Source: Azospirillum halopraeferens DSM 3675
Lineage (GTDB): Bacteria > Pseudomonadota > Alphaproteobacteria > Azospirillales > Azospirillaceae
NCBI RefSeq assembly: GCF_000429625.1
Contig: NZ_AUCF01000027.1
Location: forward strand, 1-64,000
DNA length: 64,000 bases
Direction of reading: 5' to 3'
The notes under the pieces were generated by a model. That model saw only the letters and a list, made by a program, of their open reading frames with translations, ran no database searches and had not been told where the DNA came from. Made by a program: the position numbers and the translations under genes. Shown here piece after piece: positions 35,208 to 43,235 of this stretch. Every line of letters begins with the position of its first letter. The stretch's first letter is position 1.

Positions 35208-35347
35208 CAGTTCCCGCCCATCCTGACGAGCGTGATCACGTAGAACAGCGCCACCAGCCCCATGAGGACCGCCAGCATCGCGAGATTGCGCCCGCGCAGG
35301 CGGCGGCGGCGCTCCTCGTCGGACTCGGTCATCGTCATCTCCGTCAT
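35207..35347 (-). CDS. Small oxidase-cluster membrane protein (CoxF-like)
   Basis: A 46-codon gene too short for common thresholds. It encodes a charged start (MTEMTMTESDEERRRRLRGR) and one membrane helix (NLAMLAVLMGLVALFYVITLV, about residues 21-41) ending RMGGN. The ATG overlaps the ctaB stop (ATGA) and the TGA overlaps the ctaG ATG (TGATG), so it is locked between them. Small single-helix proteins, often called CoxF, occur at this place in other alphaproteobacterial clusters. The role is presumably in oxidase assembly; that is inference. Confidence 0.85.
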   Translation of the reverse strand: MTEMTMTESDEERRRRLRGRNLAMLAVLMGLVALFYVITLVRMGGN

Positions 35348-36246
35348 GGCGTCACTCCCGCGATGATCCGCTCACCCACCAACAGGGCGAAGAGCAGGAA
35401 CAGATAGAGGATCGAGAAGCCGAACATCTGCTTGGCCGGCTTGTCGTCGGTGGCGCGCAGGACGCGCACGGCGCTGGCCACGAACAGACCGCCCAGCACC
35501 AGCGCCCCCGCCAGGTAGACCGGGCCGGCGATGCCCAGGAACCAGGGGCCGGCGGCCACCGGCAGCAGCAGCAGGGTGTACAGCAGCATCTGCCGCCTGG
35601 TGGTCTCCGGCCCTTCGACGACGGGCAGCATGGGCACGCCGGCGCGGGCATAGTCGCCGCTGCGGAACAGCGCCAGCGCCCAGAAGTGCGGCGGCGTCCA
35701 CAGGAAGATCAGCAGGAACAGCAGGATGCCCGCCACGTCCACGCCGCCGGTCACGGCCGCCCAGCCGATCATCGGCGGGAAGGCGCCGGCGGCGCCGCCG
35801 ATCACGATGTTCTGCGGCGTGCGGCGCTTCAGCCACATGGTGTAGACGAAGACGTAGAACAGGGTCGCCAGCGCCAGCAGCGCCGCCGCCACCCAGTTCA
35901 CCGCCAGCCCCATCACCAGCACCGAGGCGCACGCCAGCACCACGCCGAAGGCCAGCGCGTCGTCGGCATCGACCCGTCCCGACGGGATCGGTCGCCGGGC
36001 GGTGCGCGCCATGACCGCGTCGATGTCGCGGTCGTACCACATGTTGATGGCGCCCGACGCGCCGGCGCCCACGGCGATGCACAGTACGGCGACCGCGGCC
36101 AGCACCGGGTGGATGTCCCCCGGCGCCACCATCAGCCCGGCCCAGCCGGTGAACACCACCAGCGACATCACGCGCGGCTTCAGAAGCTCTATGAAGTCCC
36201 CGGCGGTGGCGCCGGACACCCGTTGTTGGACGGTGAGATCCGTCAT
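35344..36246 (-). CDS. ctaB: Protoheme IX farnesyltransferase (heme O synthase)
   Basis: Protein of 300 residues of the UbiA prenyltransferase family, adding a farnesyl group to heme b on the way to heme a. Nine hydrophobic helices are visible. The first Asp-rich motif is NMWYDRDIDAVMARTARRPIPSG (about residues 70-92); FLWTPPHFWALALFRSGDYARAGVPMLP is the second conserved region. ATG 36246 has GGAGGG 7 bases upstream; longer in-frame openings are not supported. It lies 98 bases after ctaD across two hairpins. Confidence 0.96.
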   Translation of the reverse strand: MTDLTVQQRVSGATAGDFIELLKPRVMSLVVFTGWAGLMVAPGDIHPVLAAVAVLCIAVGAGASGAINMWYDRDIDAVMARTARRPIPSGRVDADDALAFGVVLACASVLVMGLAVNWVAAALLALATLFYVFVYTMWLKRRTPQNIVIGGAAGAFPPMIGWAAVTGGVDVAGILLFLLIFLWTPPHFWALALFRSGDYARAGVPMLPVVEGPETTRRQMLLYTLLLLPVAAGPWFLGIAGPVYLAGALVLGGLFVASAVRVLRATDDKPAKQMFGFSILYLFLLFALLVGERIIAGVTP

Positions 36247-36264
36247 TGTCTTCCCTCCGGTGTC

Positions 36265-36336
36265 GCGGGCGGTCGTTGCCGCCCGCTTCGGTAACCGCGC
36301 AGCCCCCGTTCCCCATTTAGGGGCTGCGGGGGCTGC
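36265..36336 (-). promoter_or_regulatory. Two hairpins in the ctaD-ctaB gap
   Basis: GCGGGCGG/CCGCCCGC (36265-36272 with 36279-36286) and a 10-bp stem GCAGCCCCCG/CGGGGGCTGC (36299-36308 with 36327-36336), the latter with a smaller CCCC/GGGG hairpin in its loop. No U-run on the minus strand. They may protect the ctaCD message or partly stop transcription before ctaB. Confidence 0.4.
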
Positions 36337-36344
36337 CGGCCACC

Positions 36345-37961
36345 TCACTTCACCTGCGGCAGCGTCTCGAAGGCGTGGAACGGCGGCGGCGAGCTGACGG
36401 TCCACTCCAGCGTGGTCGCGGTCGGGCTATCCCAATAGGCCGCGCCGACGCGCTCGCCGCTGGTCAGCGTGCGGTAGGCGATCCACACGAACAGCAGGGT
36501 GGAGGCGAAGGCGATGTAGGCGCCGATGGACGAGACCATGTTCCAGCCGGCGTAGGCGTCGGGATAGTCGGGAATGCGGCGCGGCATCCCGGCCAGACCC
36601 AGGAAGTGCTGCGGGAAGAAGATCAGGTTGACGCCGATGAAGGTCGTCCAGAAGTGCACCTTGCCCCAGAACTCCGGATACTGGCGCCCCGACATCTTGC
36701 CGATCCAGTAGTACCAGCCGGCGAAGATCGAGAACACCGCACCCAGCGACAGCACGTAGTGGAAGTGGGCGACGACGTAGTAGGTGTCGTGCAGCGCCAC
36801 GTCCATGCCGCCGTTGGCCAGCACCACGCCGGTCACGCCGCCGACGGTGAACAGGGCGATGAAGCCCAGCGCCCACAGCATGGGAACCCGGAACTCGATG
36901 GAGCCGCCCCACATGGTGGCGATCCACGAGAAGATCTTGATGCCCGTGGGCACCGCGATGATCATCGTGGCGGCGGTGAAGTACGCCTTGGTGTCGACGT
37001 CCAGGCCCACCGTGTACATGTGGTGCGCCCACACCACGAAGCCGACCACGCCGATGGCCACCATGGCGTAGGCCATGCCGAGATAGCCGAACACCGGCTT
37101 GCGCGAGAAGGTGGACACGATGTGGCTGATGATGCCGAAGGCCGGCAGGATCATGATGTAGACTTCGGGGTGGCCGAAGAACCAGAACAGGTGCTGGAAC
37201 AGGATCGGGTCGCCGCCGCCCTCCGGGTTGAAGAAGGCGGTGCCGAAGTTGCGGTCGGTCAGCAGCATGGTGATGGCGCCGCCCAGCACCGGCACGGCCA
37301 GCAGCAGCAGGAAGGCGGTCACCAGCATGGCCCACACGAACAGCGGCATCTTGTGCAGCGTCATGCCCGGCGCGCGCATGTTGAAGATGGTGGTGATGAA
37401 GTTCACCGCGCCCAGGATCGACGAGGCGCCGGCCAGGTGCAGGGCGAAGATCGCCATGTCCACCGACGGCCCGTTCTGCCCCATGCTGCCCGACAGCGGC
37501 GGATAGATGGTCCAGCCGGTACCCGCACCCTGGCCGACGAAGGCCGAGGCCAGCAGCAGCAGGAAGGCCGGCACGATCAGCCAGAAGCTGATGTTGTTCA
37601 TGCGCGGGAAGGCCATGTCCGGCGCCCCGATCATGAGCGGCACGAACCAGTTGCCGAAGCCGCCGATCAATGCCGGCATGACCACGAAGAACACCATGAT
37701 CAGGCCGTGGGCCGTGATGAACACGTTCCACACCTGGCCGTCGGCGATGAACTGCATGCCCGGCTCCTGCAGCTCGGCGCGCATGATCACCGAGAACAGG
37801 CCGCCGATCAGGCCGGCGATGACGGAGAACACCAGGTACAGCGTCCCGATGTCCTTGTGGTTGGTGGAAAAGAACCAGCGCTCGACGAAGCCTGGCGTGT
37901 GGTGGTCGTGGTGCGCATCACCGTGCGCGCCGGCACCCGCCCCTGAAGTCCCGTTGCCCAT
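36345..37961 (-). CDS. ctaD: Cytochrome c oxidase subunit I (aa3, A1 type)
   Basis: Protein of 538 residues, the catalytic subunit with heme a and the heme a3-CuB centre, pumping protons across the inner membrane. Heme a ligands are His85 (TAHGLIM) and His401; CuB ligands His264 (GHPEVYI, cross-linked Tyr268), His313 and His314; heme a3 ligand His399 (HFHYV). The D channel residue Asp115 (APDMAFPRMN), Glu266 and the K channel Lys342 are all present. An N-terminal His/Gly-rich stretch of about 22 residues precedes the core. GAGGGACGAG lies before ATG 37961. Confidence 0.98.
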   Translation of the reverse strand: MGNGTSGAGAGAHGDAHHDHHTPGFVERWFFSTNHKDIGTLYLVFSVIAGLIGGLFSVIMRAELQEPGMQFIADGQVWNVFITAHGLIMVFFVVMPALIGGFGNWFVPLMIGAPDMAFPRMNNISFWLIVPAFLLLLASAFVGQGAGTGWTIYPPLSGSMGQNGPSVDMAIFALHLAGASSILGAVNFITTIFNMRAPGMTLHKMPLFVWAMLVTAFLLLLAVPVLGGAITMLLTDRNFGTAFFNPEGGGDPILFQHLFWFFGHPEVYIMILPAFGIISHIVSTFSRKPVFGYLGMAYAMVAIGVVGFVVWAHHMYTVGLDVDTKAYFTAATMIIAVPTGIKIFSWIATMWGGSIEFRVPMLWALGFIALFTVGGVTGVVLANGGMDVALHDTYYVVAHFHYVLSLGAVFSIFAGWYYWIGKMSGRQYPEFWGKVHFWTTFIGVNLIFFPQHFLGLAGMPRRIPDYPDAYAGWNMVSSIGAYIAFASTLLFVWIAYRTLTSGERVGAAYWDSPTATTLEWTVSSPPPFHAFETLPQVK

Positions 37962-38024
37962 ATCTCGTCCCTCTTGTCGGCCTTGCAGCCGTCTTGTCGT
38001 TCGTTCACGCCGCCGGGTGCCGCG

Positions 38025-38867
38025 TCAGCGGGCGGGCGTCGCCTGCGCGACTTCCCGGCTCGGGGTGCCGTAGGCGAGCTTCGCCTGCTCGACCCATTCG
38101 GCGAACTTCTCCTTCGAGACGGCCTCGACCGTGATCGGCATGAAGCCGTGGTTGACGCCGCAGATCTCGGAGCACTGGCCGTAATAGAGGCCCTCCTTCT
38201 CAATCCGCACCCAGGTCTCGTTCAGCCGGCCGGGCACCGCGTCCTTCTTGATGCCGAAGGCCGGCATGGCCCAGGCGTGGATGACGTCGCCGGCGGTGAT
38301 CTGGATGCGCACCGTGGTACCGACCGGAAGCACCACGTTGGTGTCGGTCGCCAGCAGGCGCGGCTGCCCGGGCTTCAGGTCCTCTTCCTGGACCATGTAG
38401 CTGGAGAAGGCGATGTTGTTGTGGTCCGGGTATTCGTAGTCCCAGTACCACTGGCGGCCCGTCACCTTGATGGTCATCTCCGACTCGGGCACCTGCTCCA
38501 GGAAGTAGAGCACGCGGAACGACGGCACGGCGACCACCACCAGGATGATCACCGGGACGACGGTCCAGGCCACTTCGAGCAGGGTGTTGTGCGAGGTCTT
38601 GGTCGCCTGCGGGTTCCGCTTGGCGCTGAAGCGGAACATCACGTAGCCCATGAGCGCCAGCACGAACAGCGTGATGACCGTGATGATGACCAGCAGGAGG
38701 TTGTGGAAGCTGACGAGCTGCCCCATGACCGGGGACGCCTGCTCCTGCAATCCCAACTGCCAGGGCTGGGGCTGGCCGGCAATCGCGGTGCCGGACAATC
38801 CGCCCAACGAACAGAATGCGCTGATGAGCGCCGCCACGCCGGCGGCGCGGATGGTGTGCCTCTTCAT
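38025..38867 (-). CDS. ctaC: Cytochrome c oxidase subunit II
   Basis: Protein of 280 residues with a signal peptide (about 1-31), two membrane helices (about 55-77 and 97-118) and a periplasmic cupredoxin domain. The CuA ligands are His197 (HAWAMP), Cys232, Glu234, Cys236, His240 and Met243 (CSEICGVNHGFM). The electron entry patch WYWDYEYPD is at 140-148. ATG 38867 is chosen since it starts the signal peptide; AGAAGGG lies upstream. First gene of the cluster, transcribed away from thrC. Confidence 0.97.
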   Translation of the reverse strand: MKRHTIRAAGVAALISAFCSLGGLSGTAIAGQPQPWQLGLQEQASPVMGQLVSFHNLLLVIITVITLFVLALMGYVMFRFSAKRNPQATKTSHNTLLEVAWTVVPVIILVVVAVPSFRVLYFLEQVPESEMTIKVTGRQWYWDYEYPDHNNIAFSSYMVQEEDLKPGQPRLLATDTNVVLPVGTTVRIQITAGDVIHAWAMPAFGIKKDAVPGRLNETWVRIEKEGLYYGQCSEICGVNHGFMPITVEAVSKEKFAEWVEQAKLAYGTPSREVAQATPAR

Positions 38868-39280
38868 CCCCAACCCTTCTCGTTGCCGCGGTCTGCCTCG
38901 GACCGCGGTTGTCCCGTCCCGCGGACCCTTCCGTTCGCCCTTGTTGTGTCGACCCCGTTTGCGTTCGGGGCTCGGTCGGGCGGATCCGGCGGGCCGTGAT
39001 GTCTCGTCGCGGAAAATAACCACACACGTGCGGCAAATTCCCGCAGTTCAAATTTAGCCCTTTCGAGCGGCGGCTTACAAGGCTTTCCATTCCGCCTATG
39101 CGTCGCCATGCCGCATAGCGGAATGCCTTCCACGCCGCAATATCGACGATAGTTGAGCTTGGCCGTCGGGAATGAAGTGCGACAGGTTGCCGCAGAGTGG
39201 CTGCGCTTCCCCCGGTGCCGGACCCGCGTCGGATCCAAGCTGATTCGTGGGCCGGTTGGCGCCGCCGCGAGAGGGGCGCC
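38868..39280. promoter_or_regulatory. Intergenic region upstream of ctaC with palindromes
   Basis: This 413-base gap holds a perfect 8-bp hairpin near ctaC (38886-38893 with 38901-38908) and a long imperfect palindrome at 39079-39129: 14 paired bases with one bulge (39088-39102 with 39112-39125), flanked by AAGGC/GCCTT. The AT-richer part, 39010-39180, is where promoters for ctaC would be expected; I could not assign a convincing -35/-10 pair. No gene seen. Confidence 0.5.
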
Positions 39281-39574
39281 ATGACGCCGGAACGGGAAGC
39301 GGAACTCCGGGACGTGCGGACCGCGTTGCGGGATACGTGCACCGACATTCGGGACGCGGCGGACCGGGTGTCGCGCGTCGAAGGACGGGTGCAAGAACAG
39401 TCGAAGATCCTTCAGGTGGCGCTGGCAGGTGGCGCTGGCAGGTGGCGCTGGCAGGTGGCGCTGGCAGGTGGCGCAGGACGGCCGCCGGTCGCGCGAGGCG
39501 GCCGAGTAGGCGCGGCGGCGCGAAAGGCGGATTCCCCCGCGACCCGCTTGCGGTTCGCCCGGTGCTGTCGTTAA
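39281..39574 (+). CDS. Small coiled-coil protein altered by a 13-bp tandem repeat
   Basis: 97 codons from ATG 39281 with GAGAGG 7 bases upstream. The first 47 residues (PEREAELRDVRTALRDTCTDIRDAADRVSRVEGRVQEQSKILQ) look like a genuine helical, coiled-coil protein. From 39413 a 13-base unit is repeated five times, giving the low-complexity ALAGGAGRWRW and a run-on tail. With only one unit the frame would read QVAQDGRRSREAAE and stop at a TAG. So the present C-terminus looks like the product of repeat expansion. Family unknown. Confidence 0.55.
   Translation: MTPEREAELRDVRTALRDTCTDIRDAADRVSRVEGRVQEQSKILQVALAGGAGRWRWQVALAGGAGRPPVARGGRVGAAARKADSPATRLRFARCCR
39413..39477 (+). repeat. 13-bp tandem repeat, five copies
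   Basis: The unit CAGGTGGCGCTGG occurs four times exactly and a fifth time with one change (T to A at position 11). The period is not a multiple of three, so each gain or loss of a unit changes the reading frame of the small gene that contains it. Confidence 0.95.
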
Positions 39575-39605
39575 GTACCGCTCTTCATCGGTGGGAGAGT
39601 GGTCT

Positions 39606-41027
39606 GTGCGGTACGTGAGCACGCGGGGTGCGGCCCCGGTCCTGGGGTTCGAGGATGTTCTGCTGACCGGACTGGCCCGCGACGGCGGGCTGTACGTGCC
39701 GGAGAGCTGGCCGCAGTTCTCCGCCGCCGAGATCCGGGCCATGCGCGGTCTGCCCTATGACGAGGTGGCCGTGCGAGTCATGCTGCCCTTCCTGGGCGAT
39801 GCCATTCCCGAAGACGCGTTCCGCGCCATCGTGCGCGACGCCTACGCCGGTTTCGATCACGCCGCGGTGGTGCCGCTGGTCCAGCTCGACCAGCGGACCT
39901 GGGTGCTGGAGCTGTTCCACGGCCCGACGCTGGCCTTCAAGGATGTGGCGCTGCAACTGCTGGGGCGCCTGTTCGACCATGTGCTGGCCAAACGCGGGGA
40001 GCGGGTGACGGTGGTGGGCGCCACCTCGGGCGACACCGGGTCGGCCGCCATCGAAGCCTGCCGCGACCGGCGCAACATCGACATCTTCATCCTGCACCCC
40101 CGCGGCCGCACGTCGGAGGTGCAGCGCCGCCAGATGACCGGGGTGCTGTCGTCCAACGTGCACAACATCGCGCTGGAAGGCACCTTCGACGACTGCCAGG
40201 ACATCGTGAAGGCGCTGTTCAACGACGCCGCCTGCCGCGACCGGCTGAAGCTGTCGGCGGTCAACTCCATCAACTGGGCGCGCATCATGGCCCAGATCGT
40301 CTATTACTTCGCGTCCGGGGTGGCGCTGGGGGCGCCCGACCGGCCGCTGGCCTTCGTGGTGCCGACCGGCAACTTCGGCAACGTTTACGCTGCCTACGCC
40401 GCCCGCGCCATGGGGCTGCCGGTGGAACGGCTGGTGGTGGCCTCCAACACCAACGATATCCTGGCGCGCTTTTTCGAGAGCGGGACCATGGCGATGACGC
40501 CGGTGACGCCTACCTTAAGTCCCAGCATGGACATCCAGATTTCGAGCAATTTCGAGCGCCTTCTCTTCGACCTGCACGGCCGCGACGGCGCCGCGGTCGA
40601 CGAGACGATGCGCCGCTTCCGCGCCGAGGGGCGCTTCCGTGTGACCGACGACCAGCTCCGCCACGCGCTCGCCACCTTCTCCGCCCACCGGGTGGACGAG
40701 GACGCCACCATGGCCACCGTCGCCGGCACGAAGGTCCGGTGCGGCTACACGGTCGATCCGCACACGGCGGTCGGTGTCGCGGCGGCGCGCGCCGCCGCCG
40801 ATGACGCCGGCCTCGACCCCGCCGCGGCGCTGGTGGTGCTGGGCACCGCCCACCCCGCCAAGTTCCCCGACGCGGTGGAGAAGGCCACCGGCAGCCGGCC
40901 GGCCCTGCCGCCGCGCCTGGCCGATCTGTTCGAGCGGGAGGAGCGCTTCGACGTCCTGCCCAACGACGTCGCCGCCGTGCAGGATTACGTTGCCCGGCGC
41001 GCCCGCGCCGTCACGGAGGCCGCATGA
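39606..41027 (+). CDS. thrC: Threonine synthase
   Basis: Protein of 473 residues, a PLP enzyme converting O-phosphohomoserine to threonine. Lys112 in FHGPTLAFKDVALQ binds PLP; the phosphate-binding stretch is GATSGDTGSAAIEA (about 136-149); the opening YVSTRG and GLARDGGLYVPESWP are family marks. GTG 39606 is preferred over GTG 39591, as GGGAGAG lies between them at the right distance. A weak promoter-like pair (TTGCGG 39548, TTAAGT 39571, 17-bp spacer) precedes it. The stop overlaps the peptidase gene by 4 bases. Confidence 0.96.
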   Translation: MRYVSTRGAAPVLGFEDVLLTGLARDGGLYVPESWPQFSAAEIRAMRGLPYDEVAVRVMLPFLGDAIPEDAFRAIVRDAYAGFDHAAVVPLVQLDQRTWVLELFHGPTLAFKDVALQLLGRLFDHVLAKRGERVTVVGATSGDTGSAAIEACRDRRNIDIFILHPRGRTSEVQRRQMTGVLSSNVHNIALEGTFDDCQDIVKALFNDAACRDRLKLSAVNSINWARIMAQIVYYFASGVALGAPDRPLAFVVPTGNFGNVYAAYAARAMGLPVERLVVASNTNDILARFFESGTMAMTPVTPTLSPSMDIQISSNFERLLFDLHGRDGAAVDETMRRFRAEGRFRVTDDQLRHALATFSAHRVDEDATMATVAGTKVRCGYTVDPHTAVGVAAARAAADDAGLDPAAALVVLGTAHPAKFPDAVEKATGSRPALPPRLADLFEREERFDVLPNDVAAVQDYVARRARAVTEAA

Positions 41028-42283
41028 GCAGCGTCCGCGTCTCCACGCTGAGCAACGGTCTGCGCGTGGCCACCGACACCATGCCCGACGTCCGCACCGT
41101 GTCGCTGGGCTGCTGGGTCGGCGTCGGCACCCGCAACGAGGCGGCCGCGGTCAACGGCGTCGCCCACCTGGTCGAGCACATGCTCTTCAAGGGCACCGAG
41201 CGGCGCTCCGCCTACCGCATCTCCGAGGAGATCGAGAACGTCGGCGGCCAGCTCAACGCCTACACCACGCGCGAGCACACCGCCTATTACGCCAAGGTGC
41301 TGCACGAGGACACGGCGCTCGCCCTCGACATCATCTCCGACATGCTCCAGCACTCCGTCCTCGATGAGGAGGAGCTGGTGCGCGAGCGCACCGTGGTGCT
41401 TCAGGAGATCGGCCAGGCGGCCGACACCCCCGACGATATCATCTTCGACCATTTCCAGGCCACCGCCTTCCCCCGGCAGGCGCTGGGGCGGCCGGTGCTG
41501 GGCTCGGCGGAGATCGTGGGCAAGCTGCCGCGCGCGGCGCTCGTCGATTACGTCGGCCGCCACTACGCCGGTCCGTCCATCGTGCTGTCGGCGGCCGGGC
41601 GCGTCGACCACGACCGGTTCGTCGCCATGGCGGAGAAGGCCTTCGCCGGCCTGCCCTCGGGCACGCTGCCGGAGGTGGAGCCCGCGCGCTACACCGGCGG
41701 CGAGTTCCGCGAGGAGCGCGACCTGGAGCAGCTCCACCTGGTGCTGGGCTTCGACGGCGTGGGCATACACGACCCGGATTTCTACGCCCATTCCGTGCTC
41801 TCCACCCTGCTGGGCGGCGGCATGTCGTCCCGTCTGTTCCAGGAGGTGCGGGAGAAGCGGGGGCTGGTCTATTCGATCTACAGCTTCACCGGCGGTTACC
41901 GCGACGGCGGCGTTTTCGGCGTCTACGCCGGCACCGGCGACGAGGAGGTCGCCGAGCTGATGCCCGTGGTCTGCGAGGAGATCCGCAAGGTCGGCGACAG
42001 TGTGACCGAGGACGAGGTCGCGCGGGCGCGGGCCCAGCTTAAGGCCGGGACGCTGATGGCGCTGGAAAGCAGCATGTCGCGCTGCGAACAGCTCGGCCAG
42101 CAGCTTCTGGTCTACGGGCGGCCGGTGCCGGTGGAGGAGATCGTCGCCCGCATCGACGGCGTCGACCGCGAGGCGGTCGGCCGCGCCGCGCGCCGCCTGC
42201 GGAGCAGCCGGCCGACGCTTACCGCGCTCGGGCCCCTGGGGCGTCTGGAAAGCTATGACCGGATCGTCGCCCGCCTCGCCTGA
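41024..42283 (+). CDS. M16-family zinc peptidase (processing-peptidase type)
   Basis: Protein of 419 residues, close in form to the mitochondrial processing peptidase beta subunit. The inverted zinc motif HLVEH is at 48-52 and the third ligand Glu128 lies exactly 76 residues later. GGGMSSRLFQEVREKRGLVYSIYSF (about 264-288) is the second-domain landmark. The cellular substrate is not known. ATG overlaps thrC (ATGA), and the thrC-M16-GNAT order recurs in alphaproteobacteria. Confidence 0.93.
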   Translation: MSSVRVSTLSNGLRVATDTMPDVRTVSLGCWVGVGTRNEAAAVNGVAHLVEHMLFKGTERRSAYRISEEIENVGGQLNAYTTREHTAYYAKVLHEDTALALDIISDMLQHSVLDEEELVRERTVVLQEIGQAADTPDDIIFDHFQATAFPRQALGRPVLGSAEIVGKLPRAALVDYVGRHYAGPSIVLSAAGRVDHDRFVAMAEKAFAGLPSGTLPEVEPARYTGGEFREERDLEQLHLVLGFDGVGIHDPDFYAHSVLSTLLGGGMSSRLFQEVREKRGLVYSIYSFTGGYRDGGVFGVYAGTGDEEVAELMPVVCEEIRKVGDSVTEDEVARARAQLKAGTLMALESSMSRCEQLGQQLLVYGRPVPVEEIVARIDGVDREAVGRAARRLRSSRPTLTALGPLGRLESYDRIVARLA

Positions 42284-42292
42284 GGACCGCCT

Positions 42293-42883
42293 ATGATGCG
42301 CCTGCTGGGCGCCGGGTTGATCAGCCCCCCGGCCGTCCGCATCGATGGTCAGGCGTGCTATGTCCGCCCGCCGCTGCCGCGCGACTGGCGGGAGTGGGCG
42401 GAGTTGCGCGCCAACTCCCGCGCCTTTCTCACCCCGTGGGAGCCGACCTGGCCGGCCGACGCCCTGACCCGCACCGCCTTCGCCCGCCGGCTGCGCCGCC
42501 AGGCGCAGGAGTGGCGGGACGACGAGGGCTACAGCTTCCTGGTGTTCGACCGCGCTACCGACCGGCTGGTCGGCGGGATCGGCCTGTCCAACGTCCGGCG
42601 CGGCGTGGCCCAGATGGCGACGCTCGGCTACTGGGTGGGGGAGCCCTACGCCCGGCGCGGCTACGTCTCCGGCGGTACGCGCCTGGTGCTGGACTTCGCG
42701 TTCGGCCAGCTCGGCCTGCACCGGGTGGAGGCCGCCTGCCTGCCCACCAACCAGCCGAGCCGGGGCTTGCTGGAAAAGGTCGGCTTCACCCACGAAGGCT
42801 ATGCCCGCGGCTACCTGCGCATCGACGGCGCCTGGCGCGACCATGTGCTCTACGCCATGCTGCGGGAGGAATGGCGCGGCTGA
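42293..42883 (+). CDS. GNAT N-acetyltransferase (RimJ type)
   Basis: Protein of 196 residues of the RimJ/RimL branch of GNAT enzymes, which acetylate ribosomal protein N-termini or small amines using acetyl-CoA. The acetyl-CoA site is GYWVGEPYARRGYVSGGTRLVLDFAF (about 117-142) with the R-x-x-G-x-x pattern; HRVEAACLPTNQPSRGLLEKVGFTHEGYARGYLRIDGAWRDHVLYAML is the typical RimJ end. It starts 9 bases after the peptidase gene with tandem ATG codons. A hairpin follows. Confidence 0.88.
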   Translation: MMRLLGAGLISPPAVRIDGQACYVRPPLPRDWREWAELRANSRAFLTPWEPTWPADALTRTAFARRLRRQAQEWRDDEGYSFLVFDRATDRLVGGIGLSNVRRGVAQMATLGYWVGEPYARRGYVSGGTRLVLDFAFGQLGLHRVEAACLPTNQPSRGLLEKVGFTHEGYARGYLRIDGAWRDHVLYAMLREEWRG

Positions 42884-42895
42884 CGGCCGGCGCCG

Positions 42896-42916
42896 GAAGG
42901 GGTAGGGCACCCCTTC
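42896..42916 (+). terminator. Hairpin after the GNAT gene
   Basis: GAAGGGGT (42896-42903) pairs with ACCCCTTC (42909-42916), loop AGGGC, 13 bases after the stop. Only a weak T content follows. It likely closes the thrC transcript. Confidence 0.5.
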
Positions 42917-42941
42917 ATTGCAGGCGTCAGGGGCTGCCCGG

Positions 42942-42956
42942 TTAAACCCCGCTTAA
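42942..42956 (+). promoter_or_regulatory. CtrA-type box TTAA-N7-TTAAC
   Basis: TTAA at 42942-42945 and at 42953-42956 are seven bases apart and followed by C, the full CtrA consensus. TATCCT at 42963-42968 could be a -10 box. The site lies 53 bases before the small gene at 43010. Confidence 0.55.
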
Positions 42957-43009
42957 CACTTGTATCCTACCATACCAGCCACGGACCGCTCGCTGTTCCG
43001 AGGATGAAA

Positions 43010-43213
43010 ATGTCGGATACCCACACCTGGACGAAAGAATCCGCCCATCACTTCTCCCTGCGCCACGGCGGCCAGCGCGTCGATCTGCGCTACGAGCCCG
43101 CGGGGTTCCAGAGCGGCTGGGCGGTCTACGACGGCCCCCGTCTGGTCGACCGGCGGCCCGAGTTCATGCAGGCCCGCGGCGTTGCCCTTAAGGTCGCCTC
43201 CGGGCGGACCTGA
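43010..43213 (+). CDS. Small soluble protein, function unknown
   Basis: Protein of 67 residues, MSDTHTWTKESAHHFSLRHG..., with mixed charge and aromatic residues and no signal or membrane segment. I recognise no family. GAGG at 43000-43003 sits 6 bases before ATG 43010 and directly abuts the earlier in-frame ATG 43004, so the later start is used. A CtrA-type box upstream suggests cell-cycle-linked expression. The stop lies 23 bases from the convergent coiled-coil gene. Confidence 0.65.
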   Translation: MSDTHTWTKESAHHFSLRHGGQRVDLRYEPAGFQSGWAVYDGPRLVDRRPEFMQARGVALKVASGRT

Positions 43214-43235
43214 TCCGCTCCGGCGGCCGGCGCCC

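Noticed and set aside
38868..39280. FNR- or RegA-type site ahead of ctaC (GCGGCAAATTCCCGC near 39032)
   Set aside because: It is a GCGG-N7-CCGC dyad that fits neither the TTGAT-N4-ATCAA nor the GCGGC-N5-GTCGC consensus well enough to call.
39413..39477. Possible CRISPR or phage attachment site at the 13-bp repeats
   Set aside because: Units are directly adjacent without spacers, there are no cas genes, and no integrase is near.
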